Below, in pieces: positions 14,947 through 22,892 of a stretch of 64,000 bases of DNA. A model generated the notes under the pieces. That model saw nothing but the letters and a program-made list of their open reading frames with translations. It ran no database searches and was not told where the DNA came from. The stretch covers positions 313,138 to 377,137 of the forward strand of contig JAEUMQ010000001.1 in NCBI GenBank assembly GCA_016791425.1, read 5' to 3'. The translations under genes and the position numbers were made by a program. Positions within the stretch are counted from its first letter, which is position 1; each line of letters opens with the position of its first letter. The DNA is from Hyphomonadaceae bacterium (GTDB lineage Bacteria; Pseudomonadota; Alphaproteobacteria; Caulobacterales; Aquidulcibacteraceae).

Positions 14947-17199
14947 TCAGATGTGTTGCGGCGCGCGATGCCTGCTGAAGAGCCGTCCCAGGAGCGGCTC
15001 AAGGATGTTGGAATAGCCGTCCGTCCAGACGCGGCCGGGCTTGGGATGGGCCGGGCGCCATTCGGCCTCCGCCGCGAGCGGCGCGAGCGCTTCAGGGGTG
15101 TTGGCGATGGCGAGGACTTCAGATCCCACATTCGCCATGTCGAAGCCCTGCGGCATGTACGAGCGGTGCAGCACCGTCGCGCCGGCGGCCTCCGCCGCGC
15201 GCGCTGCGACGTCCGCGAGCGCCAGATTGCGGTTCGAGACATGGATGAGCGCTACGCCGTTGCTCGTGAGGCGCGACAGATAGAGCGCCATCGCCTCCTC
15301 GGTGATGAGATGCGTCGGCACCGCATCAGAGGAGAACGCGTCCGCGACGATGAGATCGAACTTGCCGGCCGGCTGACGTTGCATCTCAAGCCGCGCATCG
15401 CCGACGATGACCGGCGCGTTGGGCGTGCACCGCGACAAGAATGTGAAATAGCGCGGGTCTTCCGCCACGCGCACGACGAGCGGATCGATCTCCACGAACA
15501 TCCAGCTCTGCCCTGCCCGCGCATGACACGCCATCGCGCCGGCCCCGAGCCCGAGCACGGCCACTTCATGCAGGCGGTCGGCGCCGTTGAGCACGCGGAA
15601 GGCCGAACCGATCGGCGTCAGCGGGCCGTAATAGCCGGCTGGAACGAGCGCGGTCTCCGGCCTGCGGCTCTGCACGCCATGGTTCGTCGTACCGTGCGCG
15701 AACATGCGCCACTTGCCGTCCGGAGAATCCACCACGCGCACCACGCCGTAGAAGCTGCGCCCCACGAAGGGCGCGCTCACGTGCGGCAAACTCGCCGCGA
15801 CGAACGCGACCCCCGCGCACGCAACGGCAAGCAGCTTGCGCGAGCGGCCGGCCGCAATGGCCGGACAGATGCATGCGAGCACGGCCGCCGAAGTGGCGTT
15901 GCCGATCCAGGCCGGCCCGAACGCCAGCGCGCCGATCGTGCCGAGCACCGCGAGCGCAAGACACACGCCGAACACGATGAGCATCGGCCGCGTCAGCTTC
16001 GCGGCCGCGAGCGGAACCGCGAACAGGCAAAGCGCGAGCGTCAGCTGCCATTCGAGCGTGGTGTCGAAGACGACCGGCGCCAGAAGCGCGGTCGATGCGC
16101 CCCCGACGACGCCCCCGAGCGACATCCACAAATAGAATTCCGTGAGCCCGCCGTTCAACGGACGTGAATCATAGAGCGCGCGGCAACCGACATAGACCCC
16201 CATGCCGAGCGCCGAGAGCGTGATCAGCGCCTGCAGCCGCCAATCGCCGCCGACCCAGCTCGACACGAGCGCAAGCACGACGGCCGCCGGCAGGATCAGC
16301 GCTGCGATGCGCGGCGAGAGCGGCGCCTGCTTGGAAAAGGCCGCGATGAACGCCGCGAGATAGAGCGCCAGCGGGATGACCCAGAGGAGCGGCGCGGAAG
16401 CCACGTCCGTGGTGATGTGCGTCGTCGCCGCGACGAGCAGCGCCGACGGCATCGCGCTCATGCCGAGCCAAAGGAGGCGCTGGCGCCAGCTCGCGCGCGT
16501 GGCGTCGTGCGCGACGACCACCTTCTCCCCGCCGGCGGCCAGAGTCAGCGATCCGCACGCCATGAGCGCGAAGCCGAGCGCACAGAATCCGATCGCCCAG
16601 GAAAGTGATTGCGCTTGCGTGCCGAGCATCGGCTCGATGAGGATCGGAAACGCCAGAAGCGCGAGCAGCGAGCCGGCGTTGCTGGCGCCATAGAGGTGAT
16701 AGGGATCGGTCGCGTCGGCCTGCCCGGTGCGCGAGTACCAGGCCTGCAGCAAAGGCGCGGTCGCCGACGCCGCAGCGAAGGGCGCGCCGACCGAAACCGC
16801 GAAGAGCGCCAAGAGCCAGAGCGCCTGCCCGCTCGCCGGCGGATCGGTGAAGAGCGGCGAGGCGGCGATCGGCAGGAAGAAGCTCGCCAGCACGAGTACG
16901 CCGGCATGGATGGCGATCTGTGTACGGAAGGTAAAGCGCGTGGTCAGCAGATGCGCATAGACATAGCCCGCCAGGAGGGCCGCCTGGAAGAAGACGAGCG
17001 CGACAGTCCAGACCGCCGCGCCGCCGCCGACGCGCGGCAGCACCATCTTCGCGAACATCGGCTGCACGGAGAAGACGAGCGCCGCGGAAAGGAACATCGT
17101 CCCGGTGAACGCCCAGGGCAGGCGCTTCAGCGCGTGCTGGAGACCGACGCCCAGGGACGCGCGGATCGGAGCGAGAAGGGCTGCGGCGGTCGCTTGCAT
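14947..17199 (-). CDS. Membrane-fused spermidine synthase-like protein
   Basis: A 750-residue fusion. About the first 470 residues are a polytopic membrane domain with a dozen or more hydrophobic helices (for example GTMFLSAALVFSVQPMFAKM, a motif typical of this fused family). The C-terminal ~230 residues form a spermidine-synthase-like SAM/dcSAM-binding domain with VAVLGLGAGAMACH, FVEIDP and VADAFSSDAVP. Such fused proteins are widespread but mostly uncharacterised; polyamine synthesis is assumed, not shown, for them. The start ATG gives a basic N-terminus before the first helix. It stands alone, with repeat element C upstream. Confidence 0.85.
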   Translation of the reverse strand: MQATAAALLAPIRASLGVGLQHALKRLPWAFTGTMFLSAALVFSVQPMFAKMVLPRVGGGAAVWTVALVFFQAALLAGYVYAHLLTTRFTFRTQIAIHAGVLVLASFFLPIAASPLFTDPPASGQALWLLALFAVSVGAPFAAASATAPLLQAWYSRTGQADATDPYHLYGASNAGSLLALLAFPILIEPMLGTQAQSLSWAIGFCALGFALMACGSLTLAAGGEKVVVAHDATRASWRQRLLWLGMSAMPSALLVAATTHITTDVASAPLLWVIPLALYLAAFIAAFSKQAPLSPRIAALILPAAVVLALVSSWVGGDWRLQALITLSALGMGVYVGCRALYDSRPLNGGLTEFYLWMSLGGVVGGASTALLAPVVFDTTLEWQLTLALCLFAVPLAAAKLTRPMLIVFGVCLALAVLGTIGALAFGPAWIGNATSAAVLACICPAIAAGRSRKLLAVACAGVAFVAASLPHVSAPFVGRSFYGVVRVVDSPDGKWRMFAHGTTNHGVQSRRPETALVPAGYYGPLTPIGSAFRVLNGADRLHEVAVLGLGAGAMACHARAGQSWMFVEIDPLVVRVAEDPRYFTFLSRCTPNAPVIVGDARLEMQRQPAGKFDLIVADAFSSDAVPTHLITEEAMALYLSRLTSNGVALIHVSNRNLALADVAARAAEAAGATVLHRSYMPQGFDMANVGSEVLAIANTPEALAPLAAEAEWRPAHPKPGRVWTDGYSNILEPLLGRLFSRHRAPQHI

Positions 17200-17281
17200 G
17201 GGGACTTCCTGATCGAAGCCCTGCCCTACGCCCTCGTCCTTAATTTCACGCGAAGGAGAAATATACTTAACGCTTCAAGAA

Positions 17282-17430
17282 GAGGCGCCTTCCTCCCCCG
17301 TTCACGGGGGAGGTGTCGGGCGAAGCCCGACGGTGGGGGCGCAAACACGCAAACGTTCGAACGTTCATCGCACGCGCCCCCTCCGGTCGCTGCGCGACCA
17401 CCTCCCCCGTGAACGGGGGAGGAATGCGCA
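17282..17430. repeat. Composite palindromic intergenic repeat, copy C
   Basis: About 149 bp. Left half: CTCCCCCGTTCACGGGGGAG followed by a third inner variant GTCGGGCGAAGCCCGAC. Right half: the same GGTCGCTGCGCGACC variant as copy B, ending in the inverted CCCCCGTGAACGGGGG hairpin. The central stretch ACGCAAACG...CGCACG is also shared with B. It lies between two leftward genes. Confidence 0.9.
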
Positions 17431-17443
17431 CTGCCTTGCAGCG

Positions 17444-18886
17444 TCAACGGAACGGCGGCTCGTCGAAAGAGCGCAGCTTGCGCGAATGGAGCGCGTTCAC
17501 GTCGCGCTTCAGGAGCTCGATCGTCTTGATCGCGATGCGCAGATGCTCGCCGATGGCGCGCTCGTAGAATTTGTCGGCCGTGCCCGGCAGCTTGATCTCG
17601 CCGTGCAGCGGCTTGTCCGAGACGCAGAGCAGCACGCCGTAGGGCACGCGCATGCGGAACCCTTGCGCGGCGATGGCGCAGCTTTCCATATCGACCGCGA
17701 CGGCGCGCGATTGCGAGAGGAGCCCGCGCTCGGCCGCGAAATTGAGCTCCCAATTGCGGTCGGCATAGGAAACGACGGTGCCGGTGCGCAAGCGGCGCCT
17801 GAGCGCCTCCCGGTCCTCGCCCGAGACGATGAGCGCCGCCTGCTGCATCGCCACCTGCACTTCCGCGATCGCCGGCAGCGGCACCTCGAGCGGCACCCGG
17901 TCGTCGAGCACCTTGTCGCGCCGCAGATAGGCATGCGCGAGCACGTAATCGCCGATGCGCTGCGTGTGCCTGAGCCCGCCGCAATGGCCGATCATCAGCC
18001 AGCAATGCGGCCGCAGGACCGCGAGGTGGTCGGTGATCGTCTTCGCGTTGGAGGGCCCCACGCCGATGTTCACCAGCGTGACGCCGTTCCGATCCGGCGT
18101 TGCGAGGTGATAGGCCGGCATCTGGTGTTTCTGCCAGGGCGCGGCGAGCGCGGCGGCGGCCGCATCCGGCGTGCGCGCATCCACCCGCACCCTGCCCGGA
18201 CAGGAGAGATAATAATCGCTGTTCTGCGCCACCTCGTTCGCCGCCCAGCGCACGAATTCCTCCACATAGCGCTGATAGTTCGTGAACAGGATCCATGGCT
18301 GCGCATCGCGCCACGAGGCGCCGGTGTAGTGCTCCAGCCGCTTCAGCGAATAATCGACCCGCGGCGCCTCGAAGAGCGCCAGCGGCCGGCCCAAATCGAG
18401 CCGCTCGCGCCGCTCCCCATCGACGATGCCGTCGCCCACCTGCGCGAGGCGCGGATGTGGAAAGACGCGCGCGAGCTCGGCGGCGGCCACCTTGTCGAGA
18501 TCGATGTCGGACGCCGCGTCGAGCCCGAACGAATAAGGAATCTCCGCATCGCTGGGCGCCACGGAGATCTCGACGCCGTAATCGTTTTTCAGCAGCGTCA
18601 ATTGATCGAGCAGATAGGGCCGGAAGAAATCCGGCTGCGTCACCGAGGTGACGTAATCCCCCGCCCACATGAGCTGCGCATAGGCGCGCGCCAGCCGCGG
18701 CGGGGCGACGTCCGCCGCATAGGTCACGCGCAGTTCGGGATAGCGGAATTTGCGCCGTTCCTCGGCGCTCGGCGTCGCGCCCGTGTCCACGAAGCGGCGC
18801 ACCGCGCCCGCGAGCGCGGCGACGGCCGTGGAATGCGCCTTCTCCAGAGCGTCGACCGCGGCTTCAGGCTCGAGCGATTTTCCCAT
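17444..18886 (-). CDS. amn: AMP nucleosidase
   Basis: A 480-residue enzyme hydrolysing AMP to adenine and ribose 5-phosphate, a purine salvage and adenylate-balance step in the cytosol. The N-terminal half is the Amn-specific domain (RYPELRVTY, QPDFFRPYLLDQL). The C-terminal half is the nucleoside-phosphorylase-like catalytic fold with LMIGHCGGLR, the VDMESCAIAAQGFR block (acidic catalytic residue and ribose contact) and LCVSDKPLHGEIKLPG. Length and block order match the family. The start ATG gives the expected N-terminus. The neighbouring TadE genes are on the same strand 48 bases upstream, but a functional link is unlikely. Confidence 0.93.
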   Translation of the reverse strand: MGKSLEPEAAVDALEKAHSTAVAALAGAVRRFVDTGATPSAEERRKFRYPELRVTYAADVAPPRLARAYAQLMWAGDYVTSVTQPDFFRPYLLDQLTLLKNDYGVEISVAPSDAEIPYSFGLDAASDIDLDKVAAAELARVFPHPRLAQVGDGIVDGERRERLDLGRPLALFEAPRVDYSLKRLEHYTGASWRDAQPWILFTNYQRYVEEFVRWAANEVAQNSDYYLSCPGRVRVDARTPDAAAAALAAPWQKHQMPAYHLATPDRNGVTLVNIGVGPSNAKTITDHLAVLRPHCWLMIGHCGGLRHTQRIGDYVLAHAYLRRDKVLDDRVPLEVPLPAIAEVQVAMQQAALIVSGEDREALRRRLRTGTVVSYADRNWELNFAAERGLLSQSRAVAVDMESCAIAAQGFRMRVPYGVLLCVSDKPLHGEIKLPGTADKFYERAIGEHLRIAIKTIELLKRDVNALHSRKLRSFDEPPFR

Positions 18887-18934
18887 CCGCGCATCAGAAG
18901 CGCGCGCGCGTTCCCGTCAAGTAGGCATCGCCGG

Positions 18935-19537
18935 TCAATTGAGGATACGCGGCACCGGATCGAGGATGCGCGCGCGCCGCACCGCCTGATGCGAGATGTT
19001 GAACGTGCCGCCGGACTGCGAACTGTGATTGAGCAGCGAATGCAGCCCGCCCTGCCCGAACACGAAGCCGATCGCCGGGCGGTAGGGATAGATGACCTCG
19101 CCCATGATGAAGCTGGAGCCTTGGATCATCATCCCGGCCGGCAGCGACACGGTGGAGGCGACCGCGCGCGGCGCGTAGCCGCCATGGCCTTCGCTCCACA
19201 CCACCGCCGCGCGGCTGGGCGTCTCCACCAGCACGCTCGACACGCGCACCTGGATGCCGGCGGGGCGGTTGGGCCACATGAGCGGCGACACCGCGTTCCA
19301 GAGATCGTTGAGCTCCGGCGTGGTGAGGCCGTTGTCCTCGCGCGAGATGACGTCCGCGAGCGAGCTTGCGACGTTCTCCACGCGCTTGTTCGCCTGCAGC
19401 GCGTAGGTGATCTCCACCGTGCCGAAGGCGATGAACAGCATCGTCGGCGCGATGAGCGCGAACTCGAGCGCCGCCGCAGCGCGCTCGTCGCGCACAAAGC
19501 GCCGCAGAAGCGTCTTGAAGAGGCGGGCGGCGCGCAT
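18935..19537 (-). CDS. TadE/TadG-family minor pilin
   Basis: A 200-residue Tad pseudopilin. After a short basic leader it has the prepilin-like junction and hydrophobic helix RAAAALEFALIAPTMLFIAFG (about residues 20-40), the TadE signature ending in a glutamate at position +5 of the helix. The mature periplasmic part (about 150 residues) is beta-rich and has no named domain. It is the last gene of a leftward unit with another TadE-type gene 9 bases upstream, next to the main Tad operon. It probably joins the pilus tip or base after cleavage by the CpaA-type peptidase. Confidence 0.85.
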   Translation of the reverse strand: MRAARLFKTLLRRFVRDERAAAALEFALIAPTMLFIAFGTVEITYALQANKRVENVASSLADVISREDNGLTTPELNDLWNAVSPLMWPNRPAGIQVRVSSVLVETPSRAAVVWSEGHGGYAPRAVASTVSLPAGMMIQGSSFIMGEVIYPYRPAIGFVFGQGGLHSLLNHSSQSGGTFNISHQAVRRARILDPVPRILN

Positions 19538-19546
19538 CGGGCTCTC

Positions 19547-20077
19547 TTAGAAGGGTTCGTTGCGGAAGAGGACGGACGAGGCCAACAGCCGGCGCCCGTT
19601 GCTCAGATTGCCGAGGATCGGCTGGAACATCGGGGTCAGGAACTTCCACTCGTAATAGCCGCGCACGAGCACGATCTCGTTGCGCAGCGTGGGCGTGTAG
19701 CCGATGCCGGCCTGGTTGAAATTGCCGTTGACGATCGGCGCGCCGCCGCCGGCGGAATTGAAGTCGGCGTAGCGATCGACGTCGATATAGAGGTTGGCGC
19801 AGTTCATCGGCATGATGCGACGGAGATTTGCGCACACCTCGTCCCGGATGGCGCTTGCCCCGAGGCCTTGCGCCTGCACCTGGCCGGTGCGGATGCGCCG
19901 CGCCGTCTCGTCCACCGCATAGTCGAGATTGGTCTGCCCGAACGCGACGAGCGCGATCTCCAGCATGCCGAAGAGCGTCATGAAGAACCAAGGCGCGATG
20001 AGCGCGAACTCGAGCGCCGTCGCGCCGTCCTTGCGGCGCGCGAAGCGTTTGAGACGTCCAAGACGCAGAAGCAGCAT
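19547..20077 (-). CDS. tadE: TadE-family minor pilin
   Basis: A 176-residue pseudopilin with the TadE junction KDGATALEFALIAPWFFMTL following a basic leader (RLKRFARR). I start at MLLLRLGRL; the frame is open for 25 further codons, but that extension is poor in coding features. The periplasmic domain contains two cysteines (VCANL and MNCANL) that may pair. It overlaps no neighbour and is 9 bases before the second TadE-type gene, so the two minor pilins are probably co-expressed. Likely cleaved by the prepilin peptidase encoded at 21.4 kb. Confidence 0.88.
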   Translation of the reverse strand: MLLLRLGRLKRFARRKDGATALEFALIAPWFFMTLFGMLEIALVAFGQTNLDYAVDETARRIRTGQVQAQGLGASAIRDEVCANLRRIMPMNCANLYIDVDRYADFNSAGGGAPIVNGNFNQAGIGYTPTLRNEIVLVRGYYEWKFLTPMFQPILGNLSNGRRLLASSVLFRNEPF

Positions 20078-20246
20078 CGACGCGAGATCCGGCTCGGCGC
20101 GCGAACGCGCCGCCGCGCCGCATGGAGGGCGCGTGCCTGAATTGCACCACAAAACAATTGGCGCGCCGTCAACGGAAATGATGAACGCGGGCGTTAACTA
20201 TGAGGCGATCGTCCGCTCTCGGAGCGCCTGCCCTGCGCCCGCGGCC

Positions 20247-20723
20247 TTACCGGTTGGCCGGGCCCGAAGTCTGCGCCGCTGTGGCGCGACGGTTCACCTG
20301 CTCGTCCACCGCCGCGAACGAGGTGACGGAATCGCCGATATCGGGCCGCGGCCGGCAGATCGGATTGCAGGAGAGGCGCTCGGTGGCGACCCCGCGCGTG
20401 ACGGTCACCTGGCCGGACTCGTCCGGCGTCACCATCACCCGGCCATTGAAGAGCGTGCGCCCGCCCCGGCCGATGACGACGAGATTGGTTTGCCCATAGG
20501 CGCGCCCGGTCACGAAGATGAGCCGCTCGTTCTGCACCGACACGCCGATGATCGAGGGATTGCCCACCGCGATGCCTTCGGCCGGGGCCGAGAGCCGCAC
20601 GGGCGCAGCCATGTCGAGCGGGACCTGGATGTCCTCCGCCCAAGCGTCCGCCATCATGGCGCTTCCCATGAACGACGCGGCGATAACCGATGCCGCGATC
20701 CAGCGCCGAAGCGGGTTGGCCAT
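20247..20723 (-). CDS. Pilus/secretin N-terminal-domain protein (RcpN-like)
   Basis: A 158-residue periplasmic protein. After a signal peptide (MANPLRRWIAASVIAASFMG...DAWA) the core is one copy of the domain found at the N-terminus of CpaC: VPLDMAAPVRLSAP, GNPSIIGVSVQNERLIFVTGRAYGQTNLVVIG. The CpaC at 22.9 kb contains the parallel block NPQIADAVVRSSRRVYLVGRALGQTN. It lacks the secretin pore, so it is a free-standing copy, perhaps a secretin partner or pilotin-like factor. The start at ATG 20723 gives the signal peptide; an upstream extension is possible. Transcribed leftward, divergent from pilA, and upstream of the TadE genes. Confidence 0.8.
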   Translation of the reverse strand: MANPLRRWIAASVIAASFMGSAMMADAWAEDIQVPLDMAAPVRLSAPAEGIAVGNPSIIGVSVQNERLIFVTGRAYGQTNLVVIGRGGRTLFNGRVMVTPDESGQVTVTRGVATERLSCNPICRPRPDIGDSVTSFAAVDEQVNRRATAAQTSGPANR

Positions 20724-21009
20724 GGGACGGAAGCTCCTCGATGCCAGCTCAGCTAGCCCCGAATTGGTTTCCAAAGAGCTAATCAAGCTCGCCCAACTAT
20801 CGTCACAAGCATATGTAAGAATACATGCGTCGATGAGCTTTATAGTTTATTAGAATTCACCACGAATATTTGAATTGGGGCGGAATTCTGAAACGGTTTA
20901 TTAGGCGCGCTTAGCTAATTTCCGTCGTGTCTGGTTTGGTCGTCGGGTGCGGCGGTCTGGCTAGGCGGGTTAGAGCACCTGACACACACACATCTACGGA
21001 GCTAAGCAC
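20724..21009. promoter_or_regulatory. Divergent intergenic region upstream of pilA
   Basis: This 286-base spacer is markedly more AT-rich than its surroundings at 20757-20945 and must hold promoters for the leftward RcpN-like gene and rightward pilA. AGAATTC and GAATTCT form an inverted pair around 20850-20890. No convincing CtrA site (TTAA-N7-TTAA) or sigma-54 element could be read. ACGGAG ahead of the pilA ATG is a good ribosome binding site. Confidence 0.5.
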
Positions 21010-21186
21010 ATGATCATGACCATTCGCCGTTTTCTGAAGGCCAAGGACGGCGCGACGGCCATCGAGTACGGCCTCATCGCGGCCCTCATCGGCGTCGTCA
21101 TCATCTCGGCGGTGACCGCTCTCGGCACCTCGATCGAGAAGCAGTTCAACGCGATCAAGACCGCGATCGACGCCCCGACGCCGTAA
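21010..21186 (+). CDS. pilA: Flp/Tad major pilin
   Basis: A 58-residue Flp-type pilin, the main pilus subunit, too short for most gene callers. It starts at ATG 21010 with ACGGAG 8 bases upstream. A 13-residue basic leader (RRFLKAKDG) is followed by the cleavage and assembly motif ATAIEYGLIAALIGV, where Glu at +5 and Tyr at +6 are the Flp hallmark. The hydrophobic helix ends in a short polar tail (FNAIKTAIDAPTP). It is first in the Tad operon and is followed by two hairpins, so most transcripts probably stop here, giving more pilin than machinery. Confidence 0.95.
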   Translation: MIMTIRRFLKAKDGATAIEYGLIAALIGVVIISAVTALGTSIEKQFNAIKTAIDAPTP

Positions 21187-21204
21187 TAAGCACCCGCCTG
21201 CCAA

Positions 21205-21232
21205 GCCCGCCGGGCCAAGACGTCCGGCGGGC
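21205..21232 (+). terminator. Hairpin after pilA
   Basis: A perfect 9 bp stem GCCCGCCGG / CCGGCGGGC with a 10-base loop begins 18 bases after the pilA stop. It lacks a T tract and may act as an RNA-stabilising 3' hairpin. Confidence 0.55.
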
Positions 21233-21263
21233 CGAGGGGTGGTTTCAAATAAGAAGACCTAAG

Positions 21264-21293
21264 AAACGCCGCCCCTGGGCGGCGTTTTATTTT
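21264..21293 (+). terminator. Rho-independent terminator between pilA and cpaA
   Basis: CGCCGCCC / GGGCGGCG stem (21267-21284) followed by TTTTATTTT. Expected to separate abundant pilin message from the assembly genes. Confidence 0.85.
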
Positions 21294-21397
21294 GCGGCGT
21301 CTTATTTTGGGCGGCGCCGGACTGGGGCGGGGTTTTATTTCCCCCAAAGCCCTCTCCCTTCAGGGTTTTCTTACACAGAAGGCGGCATTTGGGCGGC

Positions 21398-21979
21398 ATG
21401 GACTATGTCATCCCCTTCGCGCTGGTGAGCATGGCGGCCGCCCTGCTCCTGCTCGCGGCCGTCTGGGATGTCGCGACGATGACCATCCCGAACTGGCTGT
21501 CGTCGCTGATGGCCGCCTCCTTCCCGGTCGCCGCGATCGCATTCGAGATGCCCTGGCACATCATCGCGCTCAATGTCGGCTTCGGCGCCGCGACGCTGCT
21601 CGGCTGCTTCTTCCTCTTCAACGCGCGCATCCTCGGCGGCGGCGACGCCAAGCTGATCCCGGCCGCAGCGGTGTGGACCGGCGCCGCCGGCTTCGCGCCG
21701 TTCGCGCTGATCATGGCGCTTGTCGGCGGCGCGCTCGCGCTCGTGCTGCTGGCGCTGCGCCGGCTCTTTAAGCCGCACACGAACAATCCCGCATTCCTCA
21801 ATCGCCTGCTCGATCGCCGCCGCGGCGCGCCGTATGGCGTTGCGATCGCAGCCGCCGGGCTCTTCGCGCTCGCGCAAACGCCGATCGGCGAGAGCGCCGC
21901 CCAAAACGTCCTCAAATCGGGCGCGCCGAAGGCTTCAGAGAGTTCGAACAAGGTGCAGGCGCTGTTAACCCTGCCTTAG
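21398..21979 (+). CDS. cpaA: Prepilin peptidase
   Basis: A 193-residue inner-membrane aspartic protease that cleaves the leader of PilA and the TadE pseudopilins. Six hydrophobic segments are visible. The catalytic aspartates are Asp in AAVWDVATM (first cytoplasmic edge) and Asp in the GGGDAKL motif (GxGD). It lacks the N-terminal methylase domain, as usual for Tad-type (TadV/CpaA) enzymes. I chose ATG 21398; an in-frame TTG lies 9 bases upstream. The last ~30 residues are a hydrophilic tail. It lies downstream of the pilA terminator and upstream of cpaB. Confidence 0.92.
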   Translation: MDYVIPFALVSMAAALLLLAAVWDVATMTIPNWLSSLMAASFPVAAIAFEMPWHIIALNVGFGAATLLGCFFLFNARILGGGDAKLIPAAAVWTGAAGFAPFALIMALVGGALALVLLALRRLFKPHTNNPAFLNRLLDRRRGAPYGVAIAAAGLFALAQTPIGESAAQNVLKSGAPKASESSNKVQALLTLP

Positions 21980-22050
21980 GCCGACGCATGGTCTCGTCCC
22001 CGCTGTATTGGCCCGAACACCATGCGGCCAGCGGCGAGGGGATAACGCGT

Positions 22051-22890
22051 ATGTCAGCCCGACAGCTGATTATTCTAGCCGTCGCATTCATCGCCGCAGC
22101 AGGCGCTCTCTTCCTCATTCGCGGCATGAGCAATGTGCGCCCCGCGCCCGCGGTGGCCGCCGATGTGCAGATGGGGCGCGTGCTTGTGGCCGCACGCGAG
22201 ATCCCGCAAGGGGCGGCGCTGGAATCCGGCGACCTGCAATGGCGTCCGTTTCCTCCCGAAACGATCAATGCGAATTTCGTCAAGGAATCCGACCAGCCAG
22301 CCGCGCTCACCGAGATGAACGGCTGGGTCGCGCGGCGCGCGTTCCTCGCCGGCGAGCCGATCGTTAAGGCGTCGGTCATTTCTCCGGACGGCCGCGGTTT
22401 TCTGGCCGCGCAGCTGCTGCCCGGCTATCGCGCGGTGTCCTTGAAGATCGACCGCGAGACCGCGGTCGGCGGCTACATCCAGCCCAATGACCGCGTCGAT
22501 GTCATGCTGACGACCGAGACCGACGTCGAGCGTGACGGCGGCGGCGGCGACAAGGAAGTCCGCACCGACGTCGTGCTCGAAAACGTGCGCATCATGGCCA
22601 TCGGCGAGCATACCCAGCCGCCGGAAGCTGGTCGCGCGCCCGAGCCGATCGACGGCGGCTACGCCATCATCGAGCTGAGCGCGGCCGACGCCCGGACGCT
22701 CGCTTACGCCGATGCGCTCGGCAACCTCTCTCTCACGCTGCGCGGCGTGGAAGTGGAGCCGCCCGGTCTGCGCGTGGCCTCGGCCGCGAAGCGCGGCGCC
22801 GGCGCGCTCGACCAGAATGTGCGCGAGCTGGGCTCCAGCGTCCGCGTGCATTCCTACGGCAACAGTTCGGTCGCGCGAGGGGGACGCTGA
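22051..22890 (+). CDS. cpaB: Tad pilus assembly protein CpaB (RcpC)
   Basis: A 279-residue protein anchored by an N-terminal hydrophobic helix (LIILAVAFIAAAGALFLI) and exposed to the periplasm, where it supports the outer-membrane secretin. The SAF domain covers about residues 45-110 (VLVAAREIPQGAALESGDLQWRP... read in parts) and is followed by a beta-rich RcpC region with YRAVSLKIDRETAVGGYIQP and ENVRIMAIGEH. Start ATG 22051 is preceded by GAGGGG. It ends 2 bases before cpaC. Confidence 0.92.
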   Translation: MSARQLIILAVAFIAAAGALFLIRGMSNVRPAPAVAADVQMGRVLVAAREIPQGAALESGDLQWRPFPPETINANFVKESDQPAALTEMNGWVARRAFLAGEPIVKASVISPDGRGFLAAQLLPGYRAVSLKIDRETAVGGYIQPNDRVDVMLTTETDVERDGGGGDKEVRTDVVLENVRIMAIGEHTQPPEAGRAPEPIDGGYAIIELSAADARTLAYADALGNLSLTLRGVEVEPPGLRVASAAKRGAGALDQNVRELGSSVRVHSYGNSSVARGGR

Positions 22891-22892
22891 CC

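Noticed and set aside
7263-17430. CRISPR array
   Set aside because: The repeats are widely separated palindromic composites with no spacers and no cas genes.
17333-20140. A 935-codon open frame on the plus strand
   Set aside because: Antisense to amn and the two TadE genes, and it begins inside a repeat element; low-complexity Arg/His-rich translation.
20180-20200. A CtrA site (GTTAACT with TTCA nearby) upstream of tadE
   Set aside because: Only one half-site fits; the spacing and second half do not match TTAA-N7-TTAA.
20940-21009. A sigma-54 promoter for pilA
   Set aside because: GG and GC dinucleotides at the required 10 bp spacing with TGGC/TTGC context were not found.
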